From contig OZ024874.1 of NCBI GenBank assembly GCA_964017185.1, forward strand, positions 51,612,856 to 51,676,855: DNA of 64,000 nucleotides. The letters run 5' to 3'. The notes under the pieces were generated by a model. That model was not told the DNA's origin and ran no database searches. It saw nothing but the letters and a program-made list of their open reading frames with translations. Positions 42,166-55,200 of the stretch are shown here, piece by piece. This DNA comes from Rugalucina vietnamica. Its lineage: Eukaryota > Mollusca > Bivalvia > Lucinida > Lucinidae. The translations under genes were made by a program, and so were the position numbers. How positions within the stretch are numbered: the stretch's first letter is position 1; every line of letters starts with the position of its first letter.

Positions 42166-42433
42166 ATAGAAATAAAGCAGTAAATAGCGTCTATCCACCT
42201 CCATCGTCTTATGACAAATGAACCTTCCAGACATTAAGATTGTTGCTCCTTTAATTAATCTAAAAGATTAGAAAATAATGTCATCAAAACATTGTTGTAT
42301 TTGCACTTCCTTTATGTTATCTTACACGTAGATAAATAACGGCAAAAACTTTAAAACCATATTAATTATTACAATGTCTATAATGTTGAGACATCTTTTG
42401 AAAAGATAGATCCTATCACAAAGACATTTATGG

Positions 42434-42570
42434 ATTGAAATTCAGATTTTTAGCTCTGACTAGATGATGAAAAACAATAGGCTGTTTTATTGTCGGTGAA
42501 GCCATTCGGGGACATTAAAACGACTAATGTTTTTCATCATTCAGTGAAAGCTAAAAATCTGATTTTCAAT
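42434..42570. mobile_element. Small palindromic MITE T
   Basis: ATTGAAATTCAGATTTTTAG and GATGATGAAAAACA pair with TGTTTTTCATCATTC-like and CTAAAAATCTGATTTTCAAT 70-130 bases on. Confidence 0.75.
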
Positions 42571-42754
42571 ACTTATATTTACATTTTAAATTATCAATCA
42601 AGTAACAGATTTTTATTTGCAAAACGCATCGCTAATTTTCAGGTTATTTGACATTAAAAAGGTACAAGTAGACATTAAAAAGGTACAAGTAAATCCGACT
42701 TAACGTAATTTTGTAACTGTTACAACCAAACCGTTAAAGGCCTGCGGTGTTTAA

Positions 42755-43299
42755 GGCCTGTTTTATGCCTCAGATTTTGCTAAAAACTAAATTTTGGAAT
42801 TAAGATGAGTTAACTATTCCTAAAATTAGCCATATGTCTCCTCTTTTTAAAACAAGAAAAAGTACTACATTTATCCTACAAGCGTTGCAATGGCAACGCA
42901 CAGAAGTACCATAGATATCGCACATTTTGCTTTTCCGGGCTATTTTTGACTATTTCTGAACATTTGTTTTTAATTTTTGAGTGCTGACCCACACGACGAA
43001 CAAAATAATATTATACTTTGCATACATTATCTCTGGATGATACTTTATAAGAATAAGAAATTGTTCGTTGCGTGGGCCGGAAGTTGAAAATGATGTTAAA
43101 TAGTGAAAAATAGACCCAAAATTGCAAAAAGTGGTATTTCGATGCTTTTCGGAGCGTTGCCGTGGCAGCATGTGTAATTTGAATGTAAAAGTTGTACTAG
43201 AATTTTCAAGCAGGGACATATACCTGCTATTTGCAATACTTTTCTCCTCAAAATTCCAAAAATTCATCTTTTACCAACGCATGAGGCCGAAATCAGGCC
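42755..43299. mobile_element. piggyBac-like element W with TTAA duplication
   Basis: The termini GGCCTGTTTTATGCCTCA and TGAGGCCGAAATCAGGCC are inverted with a few mismatches and flanked by TTAA (42751-42754, 43300-43303). The overlapping open frames of 92 and 105 residues on opposite strands have no DDD/DDE motif. Confidence 0.78.
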
Positions 43300-43643
43300 T
43301 TAAATCCCCCCATGCCTTTTTGCACTTAAACGTCATGGCGATACGCGACCGAGGTTACGTGAACAAGGGTAAACAAACAACGTCACTGGCTGGATTTTGA
43401 CGTCGCTCCGCCCATAGGCATGGTCTCAAGATCATGTGACTTAATGTTTTATCGTAAAATGAAGAACCTAAGGAAATACACTTTCATCCATTATGAGCGC
43501 AATGGAAATGTAAATATTTAATAATGTTCTGGGCTTTTGACATCCCGATAAATGTATTCATTATCATGGCCCGGAGTCTTCATACATGTGCAAATCTAAG
43601 CTTTAATAATTCAGCATCATCTACTGTCGTATTGCATATAAAA

Positions 43644-43869
43644 TGAGCCGCCACATGGGAAAACCAACAATCTGCCTAAGCGAAAACAAAGGCGCAGATC
43701 AGCTTCGCAGTAACTGCGAAGCTGATCAGCGCCTTTGTTTTCGCTACTCGGATAGTACAGTTCCTCTTCTACTTGAATCCGAAATTTCAAATTTCTAGCT
43801 CTTTTCTGTGCGTGTACAGGCCGGTTTGTGTCGGAAACCACATTGTTGGTTTTCCCACGAGGCGGCTCA
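43644..43869. mobile_element. MITE K, copy 3
   Basis: TGAGCCGCCACATGGGAAAA and complement at the ends. The hairpin is at 43680-43744 with CTTCGCAGTAACTGCGAAG at its tip. Confidence 0.9.
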
Positions 43870-44139
43870 AATATGACAACTTTCTGCCAATTCCGCGAAG
43901 CAGCTAGTTTACGAAATACAATTAAGTGTAAATAATATAATTAACGTGGGATTTTAGTCTGTAGATTGCGATGTATTCCGTTTTCGGTGCTGCGACAGTA
44001 TTTAGCAGAATATCTGGCCTATGTGCAAAATATTGTGCATATCATTATTAAAACTTGACCATGCAGTATACATATAAACTTTTTGAGCAGCAGCAGCACA
44101 AACAAAAATAAAAAATGAAATAAATAAATAAATAAAAAA

Positions 44140-44330
44140 AAAGAATGTTTAATTGGAAAATTTTTGATGTTTTTACCTAGGCGGTTCTAACGAGTACCCA
44201 CAATCTATGTTTTGGAGCAAATAAAAAGAAAATTAGGTATTTCCCAGTTTTGCTATATAAAAGTGGGGTATAAGGGATAAAAATAAAACTGAGATATACT
44301 GCGATATAAGGGAGTATACATTACATGAAA
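44140..44330. mobile_element. MITE C, right-half copy
   Basis: CTAGGCGGTTCTAACGAGTACCC, ACAATCTATGTTTTGGAGC and AAAAGTGGGGTATAAGGG are present. The left half is replaced by an A/AAAT-rich stretch near 44100-44145. Confidence 0.7.
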
Positions 44331-44679
44331 TTTTTTTCTTGATGTAAGCTGTTTTCGGAATTGTGAAACTCCTAGATAAAACGTCATTAAGCCTAACGAA
44401 AAACCAAACCACGCAAATCGGCAGTTAAGATGTTATATTCTTAGACAATTGGATTTGTCACGAAACAAATTGGCAGTTTAAGCAATGAATCTTTTGAGCC
44501 ACCAATTTTCTCAATTGAGCAAGTGTATTTGAGAGATAGCAAGTGTAAAGGAGACAGTGCTGGTCGACTATCAGTTGCCTGGTATATAGTGCATAGTTAC
44601 ATGTATGTAGAACGCGTACATTAACGTATTTTGACTGATGTGTCACAAAAATACTTTATGAGTATTTTTTGTGAGTCCC

Positions 44680-45854
44680 CGTTTTTGATTCATCATGGTG
44701 GTCATCATTATTTATTTGTTTGTCCTTGATGATTCATTGACTAGTTAGAGATTCACCACGAGGACCGAACAACTAACTAAATGTTGTGAACCACTACAGA
44801 GGGTGAGGTTAGGCGCCTGTAAAATTGAATTAAGCCCCAAGAAATTTTATATTACTGATCGTTCCAAGGCGATACTTCTGTTGTGGTTCCATTTGTTTTA
44901 TGTTTTGGAGTCGAATTTTTGTGCTGTTTGAACCTTATGTACGTTTTCATATACTGACGTCAACAAAAACGCCTCAGTCAATTTTGACACGTCATACTGC
45001 CAAGATTAACAACTTTAATTATTTTAAACATTTATAATATTTTTGCTAACCCTTTACGCATTCGGAAATGCTGAAATGGAATTTTTCAGACGGCTGCTTG
45101 AAAAATGACATGCTGAAAACATACACCCCTCGCAAAATCCCTATTCTGTTCATGAACCGGTCTATCAGGCATCGCATCTTTCGATTACCGAAAGTCTCCT
45201 TAGCAATACCAACACATAAGCCATAGAGTGGGATATCCATAAGTGAGCATATGTTGTTGAAACACATTTTTTGAAAACCGAATTTCGTTCTCTATCGTTA
45301 TTGACGTCACTGCAGCTAATGACCAATGCTTAAATGGTAATCGCATTCAAAATGGTCAAAAGGTTTTCAAATGCTATCCTGGCATGGCTATTTGACAAAG
45401 AATAGTTTCTATTGTTGTTTCTCCTGCCTATCAGCGTGAAACGAACGTCCTTATGGATAACGTGTACTTGACGTCTAGTGAAATAAGCGTCAGAACACCA
45501 TTACTCCATTCATGGCTATTCATTTGAAATAATGCGACTACGTTATGAAAATTAACTCGCGGTGTGCATCAGAATATAACGGCATCGTTTCTGAAATGTT
45601 TCATTATTAGAATTCGTAAGCATACGAGACGTCGAAGTCAAAATGATTTTGCTACAGAATCGTCGGCGAAAGAGCTACGGTAACAAAAATCGATAGAGGG
45701 AATCTTATGCCGAAGCAAACAATGGTCCCGGACTATGGAGTCGCTTCGAATGCCTGAAACCGAACAGTATCATTTTTTCTTTTCCTCTTAATCTTTTCTT
45801 GTGATAGGTCCCTATGTTATTTTCAGTATTTCAAATTCACGTAGTCCAGTAATG

Positions 45855-45888
<34 letters not shown>

Positions 45889-46360
45889 GATATTCCTCAG
45901 TTTGTAAAACGACATTGCACGGCCTTCAAGAATTTTTACGTCAAAAACGTCTATATAATGACGTCAGGGTGCATTTTAAAATATGGTGCACCCGATGCAA
46001 CTGTTGAGAAAAGTGCGCATCTTAACCGTCCGAATTCGATTTATGCTATACAATGAGAGAGAACTTAAAAATAAACAAATTATAAATCAAATTTCGTTCA
46101 TATTGTATATCTGTTGCCCAAGTTATGCAACATTTTCGATGAGGCGTTTGTTATTGACGTCAGTATATTTTATTTAAGTTCGGGCAACTGAGTGGCCGCC
46201 TATTGAGAAATAGCTGCTCGGCTTACGGTGTGTTTCTAAGTATAAGTACCTAATTGTCAATTTAGTTTTCCCACCTCGTTTTTTTTCTGGAGTGGGAATT
46301 TCCTTCTGACTGCGCCTTTTCTTGATCATTACCTACTTGTACCTTTTTATACGTTTACTT
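44680..46360 (+). mobile_element. Retroelement V 3' region, split by element Q
   Basis: GTGAGTCCCCGTTTTTGATTC, TTCACCACGAGGACCG and CGATACTTCTGTTGTGG (44680-44950) resume at 46170 with AACTGAGTGGCCGCCTATTG to CCTACTTGTACC (46345). It matches 62410-62893. Confidence 0.8.
44952..46165. mobile_element. TA-flanked DNA element Q
   Basis: TACTGACGTCAACAAAAACG at the left and CGTTTGTTATTGACGTCAGTA at the right are inverted, with TA duplications (44950-44951, 46166-46167). It interrupts retroelement V. A long T tract lies at 45856-45881. No transposase motif appears in its short frames. Confidence 0.88.
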
Positions 46361-46389
46361 TGATCGCCGAGTGCGATGTTTTTGCTGTT

Positions 46390-46560
46390 TCGATTATCAA
46401 TGCAGAATGTTGTACATGTTTTGCTGGAATAGAATTACGAAGACTCGGGGTATAGCTCGACTCTGACCCCTAGCGAGTCAGGCAAGTCTAGAAAAGGTTG
46501 CACACACAGTATGTATTAAAACATACAGTGCTCACTGTTACAATCTGAATAACCTTTCAC
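46390..46560. other. No recognisable feature
   Basis: Spacer leading into sequence shared with block delta (46560-46830 matches 52975-53250). Confidence 0.3.
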
Positions 46561-47258
46561 GTGCTGTAAAGTGAAAAATTATATAAAAAGATTTGAACAT
46601 TCTGAAATAAATCTTGATCTTGATGTGTAGTACATACATGTAAATAACAGTGGTGGAACACACTCAAGTCTTTCTTGACAATCCATAGAACACGCAACGC
46701 GGAAATAAAACTGATATAAATTTCAGTTGGTCAATTTGATTAAGCACGAGACAAACAACACATTAGCTGTGATTTAATCGCCCATAAATGTCCGCAAATC
46801 CCGAGACTGGAATTGCAATGGAGTGTTGTTATGCGGAAACAGCGATAAGTAAAAAAAAGCGGAAACAAACAGAATCATGACTATATAACTATGTGCACTG
46901 AAATACCAATAAACTGTCATTCAGCGAGCGAAAACAAGATTCCATTTTAAATTGATGACAGAGTTTATGTTATGTTCGTGAGAATTCAAACGTTATATCA
47001 AAAATAAATTTTAAACTGTTGTTTCATAGTTAGTTTCCACGTTTTAACAATATAATATTTCTGATTATGTGGTCAGGTACATTCAAGTATAATTTGCGAC
47101 AATCAGTCTGCGCCAAAAAGGAGCGAACGTTCGTTATTGTCGTGAATATTTGTCATCTCGTAAAACTATCATTTCAGCCTAGAAACACAATTTAAGCTAA
47201 TAAAGCATTAATTAATGAATTATAACTTAACAGTGAAACAAGAATACAAATGTATTAC

Positions 47259-47328
47259 CTGTATACAAATGTGCCGAAATTAGCATAATGGAACAAGTTA
47301 AAATCCAAAACGTGAAGGTGCAAGACAT
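47259..47328 (-). CDS. Signal-peptide exon, paralogue gamma
   Basis: Reads MSCTFTFWILTCSIMLISAH ending at LYT, then donor TACAG|GTAATA (47259/47258). Same 70-nt length and phase as its paralogues at 33196 and 55838. The donor is weaker (GTAATA). No downstream exon was recognised. Confidence 0.5.
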
Positions 47329-47639
47329 ATTGTGAGCACCGTGATGAATAAATACAATCCGTTTCCTAATGTTTCATGTACTAAGTTTCTTCCACTTATG
47401 GATATTTCTGACAGTATCATGTGCGAAACTCATATCATCTTCAGTATCGAAGATCTTTCTAACAGCAGCTCATTGAATTGACATTGTCACCGATATCCAA
47501 AGAAAGTTCCAGGAAACATTTTTAGTTGACAATGAATTCTAACATACATCGTCTATAATACCCAATGGTTAAAACGTATTATATCGTTCAAATATTCACT
47601 TAGTGAACTTGATTAGCATGACGTTACTTAAGAAATAGA

Positions 47640-48250
47640 TCAGCTCTAGTAGTGATTTGGAGGTCAATGGCAAAGAAGATCAAATCACGAGCGCGTAGCG
47701 AGTGTGATTTTAAATATTCTTACAAATGACCGACAAAATGAATTACGATTACTCATCAATTCACCCACTTGATCTGATCCATTTCGATTCTAATACACAA
47801 TAAACGGAATAAAAATCGTTGAAACTGTCGATATCGTTCAGCTTTCCGCCATTGCATTGTAGATCTCCCGCCAAATTTTTGACTGTAATGCAGGTATTTA
47901 CACACATTTATTACGTTTGTTTTGCGCTAAAACGACGTTACACCAACTAACTTTGCTTGATGGGATAGCTGATGTCACAAATGGCGCAAGTAACGTCGCG
48001 CTTATTCGCCAAGTGAAATTGTTGCACAATATAACACAGTTTTTACCATTGGCTTTATAGGCGAATTCAGTTTTTACCATAAAATTAGATTTGATGAAAG
48101 GTTTTTCTAAATGAAAAAACACTAATCAAGAATTTTGACACTATAATTATGTATTGACTGTTCAGTTCGTAATTTCATAATGTAAAAATGTTGTAAGGTT
48201 ATATTTTTCCTCCACTGTTGAGGGAAGTACTGGTTTCTTAATTGCTCATA
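47640..48250. other. No recognisable feature
   Basis: Non-coding spacer. The minus-strand frame at 47898-48122 has no domain. Confidence 0.3.
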
Positions 48251-48254
48251 TTAA

Positions 48255-48412
48255 GCTGGACATAGCAAAAAGAAATGAAACTCGTCCTCTGCTGTATAAA
48301 CATTACGCCCTAGACAAAAAGGGCAAAACCTGAATTCTCTTCCAACATCTGTATGCCTGTCTTTTTCGATCATAAGTTTATGACCTGAACAACGAACGTT
48401 TGCTAACGTTTT
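48255..48412 (-). mobile_element. Retroelement C-terminal zinc-binding fragment
   Basis: The minus strand reads VRCSGHKLMIEKDRHTDVGR then FRFCPFCLGRNVYTAEDEFH and FFLLCPA. This CxxC...H...C arrangement is the knuckle near the end of many LINE-type proteins (RxCxxC, EDExHFLLxCP). It is a short relic with no polymerase next to it. Confidence 0.7.
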
Positions 48413-48423
48413 ATTTTTCTGGC

Positions 48424-48530
48424 TATACGAGGGGCGTTCGGAAAGTTCGGAAAATTCTGTCCTAACTCACAATGTTGTATTTATATACCAACACCTGAGT
48501 TTCCCAATTCCTTTAACCAGACAGAAAAAA
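48424..48530 (+). mobile_element. Mariner-type terminus, partial
   Basis: TACGAGGGGCGTTCGGAAAG is a characteristic mariner end. The opposite terminus was not found in the window. Confidence 0.5.
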
Positions 48531-49226
48531 CAACAACATCAGGTGAGAAACCACGTTTTGCGGCGTCACATCCAGGACTATCTAAGTCCATTATGGCGGA
48601 CACCAAGCTCATATGGGTTTCAATTTCATGAATTCTCCTGAATTCATGAATTTTCCTGATCTTTGCCTACTAGTACCTTTTTTTGAACTGTAATGAACCG
48701 TCTATACCGATTTCATTGCACATTATATGTATTGTTGACGAAGGCGTCTTCATTTGCGTGATTTAATTTCCATCGATCTGTGCCTTATGGGATTGCAGTT
48801 CTCCCAGATATTGCAAATGATTCACTTTAATTTCCGAGAAATGTTTGTAATAGGTAGATAAGTGCAGGAACCTACATGCGAATAATAAAATATGTAAGAA
48901 ATTAGCTCTTTTTCAGAGCAGCGAAAGCATGGCTTAGTCATGTGTTTATAAATAATTTTATGACCGTCCAATGACCTTGACCAAATCCACAGTCAACGTA
49001 GGTCGCCTATGCATTTGGATGGAGGAAAATGGTTAAAATGGCATTTTAAGGGCAACGCTTACAGGAAATAGGCAAATAGACTGAAGATTTTATATGAAAA
49101 AAGGACCTCTGGTTACAGTTCTGAATATATGCTTTTATTTCTTAAACAATTTTTACCTGTGTTGGTCTGTTGATCGACGTTTTGCTCCAATTTTCATTTA
49201 CACTGTTGTTTTAAAAAGTACTTGAC

Positions 49227-49228
<2 letters not shown>
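48531..49228. other. No recognisable gene
   Basis: CTGATCTTTGCCTACTAGTACC at 48657 is a short retroelement V 3' terminus. The rest is featureless. Confidence 0.35.

Positions 49229-49287
<59 letters not shown>
49229..49287. repeat. (AT)n microsatellite
   Basis: Uninterrupted AT dinucleotides. Confidence 0.98.
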
Positions 49288-49290
<3 letters not shown>

Positions 49291-49324
49291 GGATTAAACC
49301 ATTAACAGTGCAAGAATAAATCAA

Positions 49325-49368
49325 ACTAAGCGCGCTTTCGGCTTTCGCCTTCTTCAGAGTCAATATGT
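49325..49368 (-). ncRNA. Hammerhead-like motif, imperfect
   Basis: On the minus strand, CTGAAGA, a GGC/GCC stem with GAAA loop, GAAA, and the short stem AGC-GC-GCT are followed by T, with a four-pair stem I (GACT/AGTT). An extra A sits between CTGAAGA and stem II, so activity is doubtful. Such motifs occur in Penelope-like pseudo-LTRs. Confidence 0.45.
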
Positions 49369-49534
49369 ATTTACAGGTAAAAGCTGGAAAAAAAATGAAA
49401 ATAGGTAAATAAACAAAAAAAAAAAAAAAAAAAAAAAATTAAATGAAAAACAATGCAAAAATACACAAATACACAAAAATCACATGAAATGTGACAAAGT
49501 TGACACCACTGTATGTTCGGCAGTGGGTAAACGA

Positions 49535-49624
49535 CTTAAAATTAATTCATGAACGCCCTTTGAAAGGGCCCAGAAAGGGCAGATACTGGGCCCTTTCAAA
49601 GGGCGTTCATGAATTAATTTTAAG
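49535..49624. repeat. Perfect 39-bp inverted repeat with 12-nt loop
   Basis: Positions 49535-49573 and 49586-49624 are exact complements, from CTTAAAATTAATTCATG to GAAAGGGCCCAG on the left arm. The loop is AAAGGGCAGATA. No open frame or element could be assigned. Confidence 0.97.
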
Positions 49625-49637
49625 TTTTTAAGGAGTT

Positions 49638-51023
<1,386 letters not shown>

Positions 51024-51482
51024 TACATACGTATATGTAAAAAGTACCTTTGTTCGAATGAACAAATCTGGATTATTTAGATTATCTAGCAAGTGCGATC
51101 CCTTGTGTGGCATTGCTGTTATAGTAATACTTGGGCGGCCGCGAAAACTAAAGACCCTGATGCATATAAGCTTTTATATATTCTCAGCTGATATAAACTC
51201 TATAATTCATGAGACGTGATCGATCATAAAACCAATGTCTGTCTGACTTTTTCTTCTAATGCCGGAAAGCGTTCTGCTAATATGATAATATATTATAGGT
51301 TGAAAACATCTCAGTGACAAAAGTCCATAGAAGATTTCGAATTATCGTTAATTTGATCATGAGAAGATTACTACTTAATGGCTAATGACACGATAAAGTG
51401 TCTATGTAAATTTCCGCTTGAGCGTCGACATGAGAATACATGTAGATGTCATCTGAGTTTCCAACAAGTCAATGTTAAACTA

Positions 51483-52267
51483 TACTCCTGGCCAAAAATT
51501 TAGCATATTCTAGTTTTACAGTGCTAAAGTAACCTGGCCTGATAAATATTCCCAGAGAATATTGCGACTTTAGCATTCATTGATTTGGAAAGGGATCATG
51601 TCGTAGCAAAGACCAAATGACAGCTTTGTCTCTGCATATCAGATTTTGTAAATTTTTGGATATGTTGATAATGCATTATTTTAATGATAAGCCGTATTTC
51701 TGAAAGCTGAATTTTGCACACTATACGCTACGTCAGAACAAAATTGACCCCATGTCAAGGAAGAGTATCCTGGAGCAATTTAATACAGACAAAACGTGCA
51801 GACCTGACATTAAACACTGACATTTCTGGAAGGAGCCAAAATGTTAATAAAGTATAGCAAAATTTCAATGTATAACATTTTGAAAACAAGTTTGTCTTTA
51901 AAGATGTCTAATGCCTACATCTCAAATGACATGATAATAATGTTATAACACATTATTACTCTATTTATCGCCTAAGGATTTTAATAACTTTTGCTAGAAA
52001 ATTCCGAAACTAAGTACTTTTTGGACAAGATTTTAAACAAAGGTAGAATGAAACTTTTTCAAACTTGTGACCTTATCTTTTGTCATACAGTATCAAGCTA
52101 AGTGTCGGTTTTGAATCCTTAAAAGTCGTGATTGTTTCCACCGTAACCACGACATTGAATAGGGACAATTGTCACGGTCGAAATATTTATTCACTTGGAT
52201 TGGTTCAAACCAGTTATTTTTGCCTCCTTTTACACAAGTAATTATGCTAAACTTTTGACGAAGAGTA
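51483..52267. mobile_element. Tc1-like MITE S
   Basis: TACTCCTGGCCAAAAATTTA and TAAACTTTTGACGAAGAGTA are inverted ends flanked by TA (51481-51482, 52268-52269). The GGCCAAAA-TTTAG terminus is typical of Tc1 relatives. No transposase frame remains. Confidence 0.88.
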
Positions 52268-52299
52268 TATATAAAAGAAGGATTACTAGCCAGGATCTT

Positions 52300-55200
52300 A
52301 AATAATTACATATATAGTCACGACATGCTGACATAGGGGGGCGAACTACACCAGCCGTCATATAAAACATTACGACTTGGAAAAATAAAAGTAATGATAA
52401 AAGACACAGTAACTGATGCATTTAAAATTTACACCTCCACGTCGAACCTTTTTGTGCAGGTTTAAATAAAATTAGTGTAGGTACTTTAATTAACGTTGGG
52501 TTTACAAAATATAATGTTTTTTTTTTTGTTAAAAATTACACTAAATTCATTTGATTTGAAAAGTAAAAATTCCCCTTTGCATTATGCACATCTTTTGGCG
52601 ATATGTTTTTGCATTAGCTGTTTCTCACAATTATTAACCCCTCATGTTGATCATTCCACAAACCTAAGTATAATATAAAAAGAAACGCGCAAATTGGCAG
52701 TTAAGCTCTTATATTCTTAGAAAATTAGATTTGTCACGAAACAAAGAATATCTATGGATAAGATGGGAAAAGTCCCTAAAAAGCCTAAAACGCGTATTTT
52801 AAGCAAACTTTTAAATTGTTATATTTGGTTTATATGTAAATTGTATAAAAATGGATTTGGCAGCAGTCCTAAATGCAAATAGGTGGAGATAACTCTTGGT
52901 TTTGGTGCACCAGAGATCAAAATCGACGAGCCATACCAAAACGTACCGTGTTGAAAAGTTGTATGTACATAATAAGAAGATTTGAACATTTTGAAATAAA
53001 TCTTGAACTTGATGTGTAGTTCACAAATAAGAGTCACGGAACCGTCATAAAAAGTGGAACCCACTCAATAAAAATTAACGTCTTTCTTGACAATCCACAG
53101 AACACGCAATGAGGAAATAAAGCAATCATATACTCCAGTTGGACAATTTGATTAAGCACAAGACAAACAACACATTTCAATATCTATGATGTAATCTACC
53201 ATAAATGTCCGCACATTCCAGGTCTGGAATTGCAATGGAGTGTTGTTATGCGGATAAGTAGAATAAGCGGAAACAAACAGAATCATAACTAAAGTGTGCA
53301 TTGAAATACTAATGTCCGCAAATTCCAGGACTGGAATTACGAGACAGCGATAAGTAGAACAATTTGGCTTCTTTAAAAAGAAACAGATGAAAAGGTCAGC
53401 AAGCTTGTTTGTTCTAGATTTTCAGTGGTGATGTTTCCCTAATTTGCCATTATTTCGATTCTCGTATGTTTCAGTTTCGTTTAATATACGCGAATTCCGT
53501 TTCATTTTATGAAAGATAGACCAGTGTGTGTATCTTTGAAACCCTAGTGTCCCGAAAGGCATTGATCAAGATTTCTGGTGTTACGGAATCAAAGCCAATT
53601 CTAAAGGGAACATAGTTTTAGTCAACCTGTTGATTTGTAGAAAACTATAATAATTTGCAGTACGGTGAATCTGTTACAGAGTTCTGAATTTTAACATGCA
53701 GCCCCACTCTCGGAGACCCAAGAATTTGATGTGATGAACTAAAAACCAGTCCTATAAAGTACCCCACGCTATGACACAAGATTATACCCTGTATGATAAG
53801 AAGTCGTCACACTCGAGACTGCTACATGACAATAGTCATATACTGCAATTGACGGAGATAAATTAAGGGGTGTCAATAGTAATAAATAAGACAACTGTAA
53901 TGAGCTCAAAAAGCAAGAGTTATCGTTATTTAATTCTTGTGAAATTTGGATAATCTCATATAGACAGCATAGATTGCGATGAAAATCATATGGTAGACAA
54001 AATTTGCATATTCCATCAATAGAAGAGTCAAGAAGAATGGAAAAATGAAAATGAACCTAAAGTGCTTGGCTTGATCTTTTTTAATTAAAATATATTAATA
54101 ATTGAACAAATTAATGTTTTAAATTCTCTAACTAGAAGGCATCTTCCGACTCCAGCCAGTATTGAAAGGGAAATAACAATTTTAAGATTGAAGTTCAAGC
54201 TTTTAAAAATGTTACTAGCATACTAATTGTCGGGACTATATGATCGCGATGTACGGCAAGTGGTGGTTTGGGACTTATAAATCATTTTAGTATCATCAGA
54301 TTGGCAATTTTCTAATCTAAACATCCATACATCACATGCGTTTAAATATTATTTTTTAAAAAAAGTATTCTTGAGGTTTGATTATATACGCCGGGATATG
54401 CATCTTTGTAAGAGGTGGATGTGGTAAAATGCATACAGCAGCTTAAAAAGCGTGGAAAGACCTATAAATCTATATATTATCTTATTTTATAATCATTTCC
54501 CTTTTCAAAAAGGTTTTTTGTCATTCTAAGTATATTCTCGGAGATGCACTAGACAATTATGTTCAAAAAATATGAAAAAATATTTTTTTGCAAAAAGATG
54601 TATTTTTGCCCTAGAATGCATATGTTCTTTTTTCAATAAGCGGAAACAAACAGAATATCATAACTTAAGTGTGCATTGAAATACTATTCAGGCAGCACAG
54701 ACAAAAATCCAGTTGTTCAAAATTGGCGCCGGAATTATGCGAGGTTCGTGAAAAATTAAAAGTTTCTATCACAAATACAATACAAGCCATCTCTAGAGAT
54801 TCTCACGTTTTAACAAAACTAAGTTGTCAGCGAAAAATCAAGTACAATTCGCGACAATCAGTCTGTGACGAAAACGAGTGGCGGGGATAATTCATGTTGC
54901 CTATTTAACGTCCATAATTATAATAGGTCAAAGAAGTTGCTATACCAGAAATTTTGTGCAGTGCCATGTCAACTCTTGGAGATTTTGACATTAATGATTT
55001 ATGAATCACGCAAGTGTAATCCCTCATATATTGAACAGGCGAATTAGTTTTTGATATTGTTTTTCATATTTACAGAGTAACACTCTTGAGTCTGTATATG
55101 ATCAATCTCATTTAAAATTGATATGCAAACGGTGATTCTCGGATTGTTTGCAGTAGAGCAAGGCTTACATCATGCTAATTTGTCTTACGGTGGAAAAAAT

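Larger units (their letters stand above)
38230..47640 (+). repeat. Segmental block, copy gamma
   Basis: Collinear but more diverged than alpha and beta. 38260-38460 matches 20550-20710, 41680-41830 matches 25340-25510, 42240-42330 matches 28390-28470, 43500-43560 matches 18770-18830, 44340-44490 matches 29225-29395, and 47250-47540 matches 33160-33720. Confidence 0.7.
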
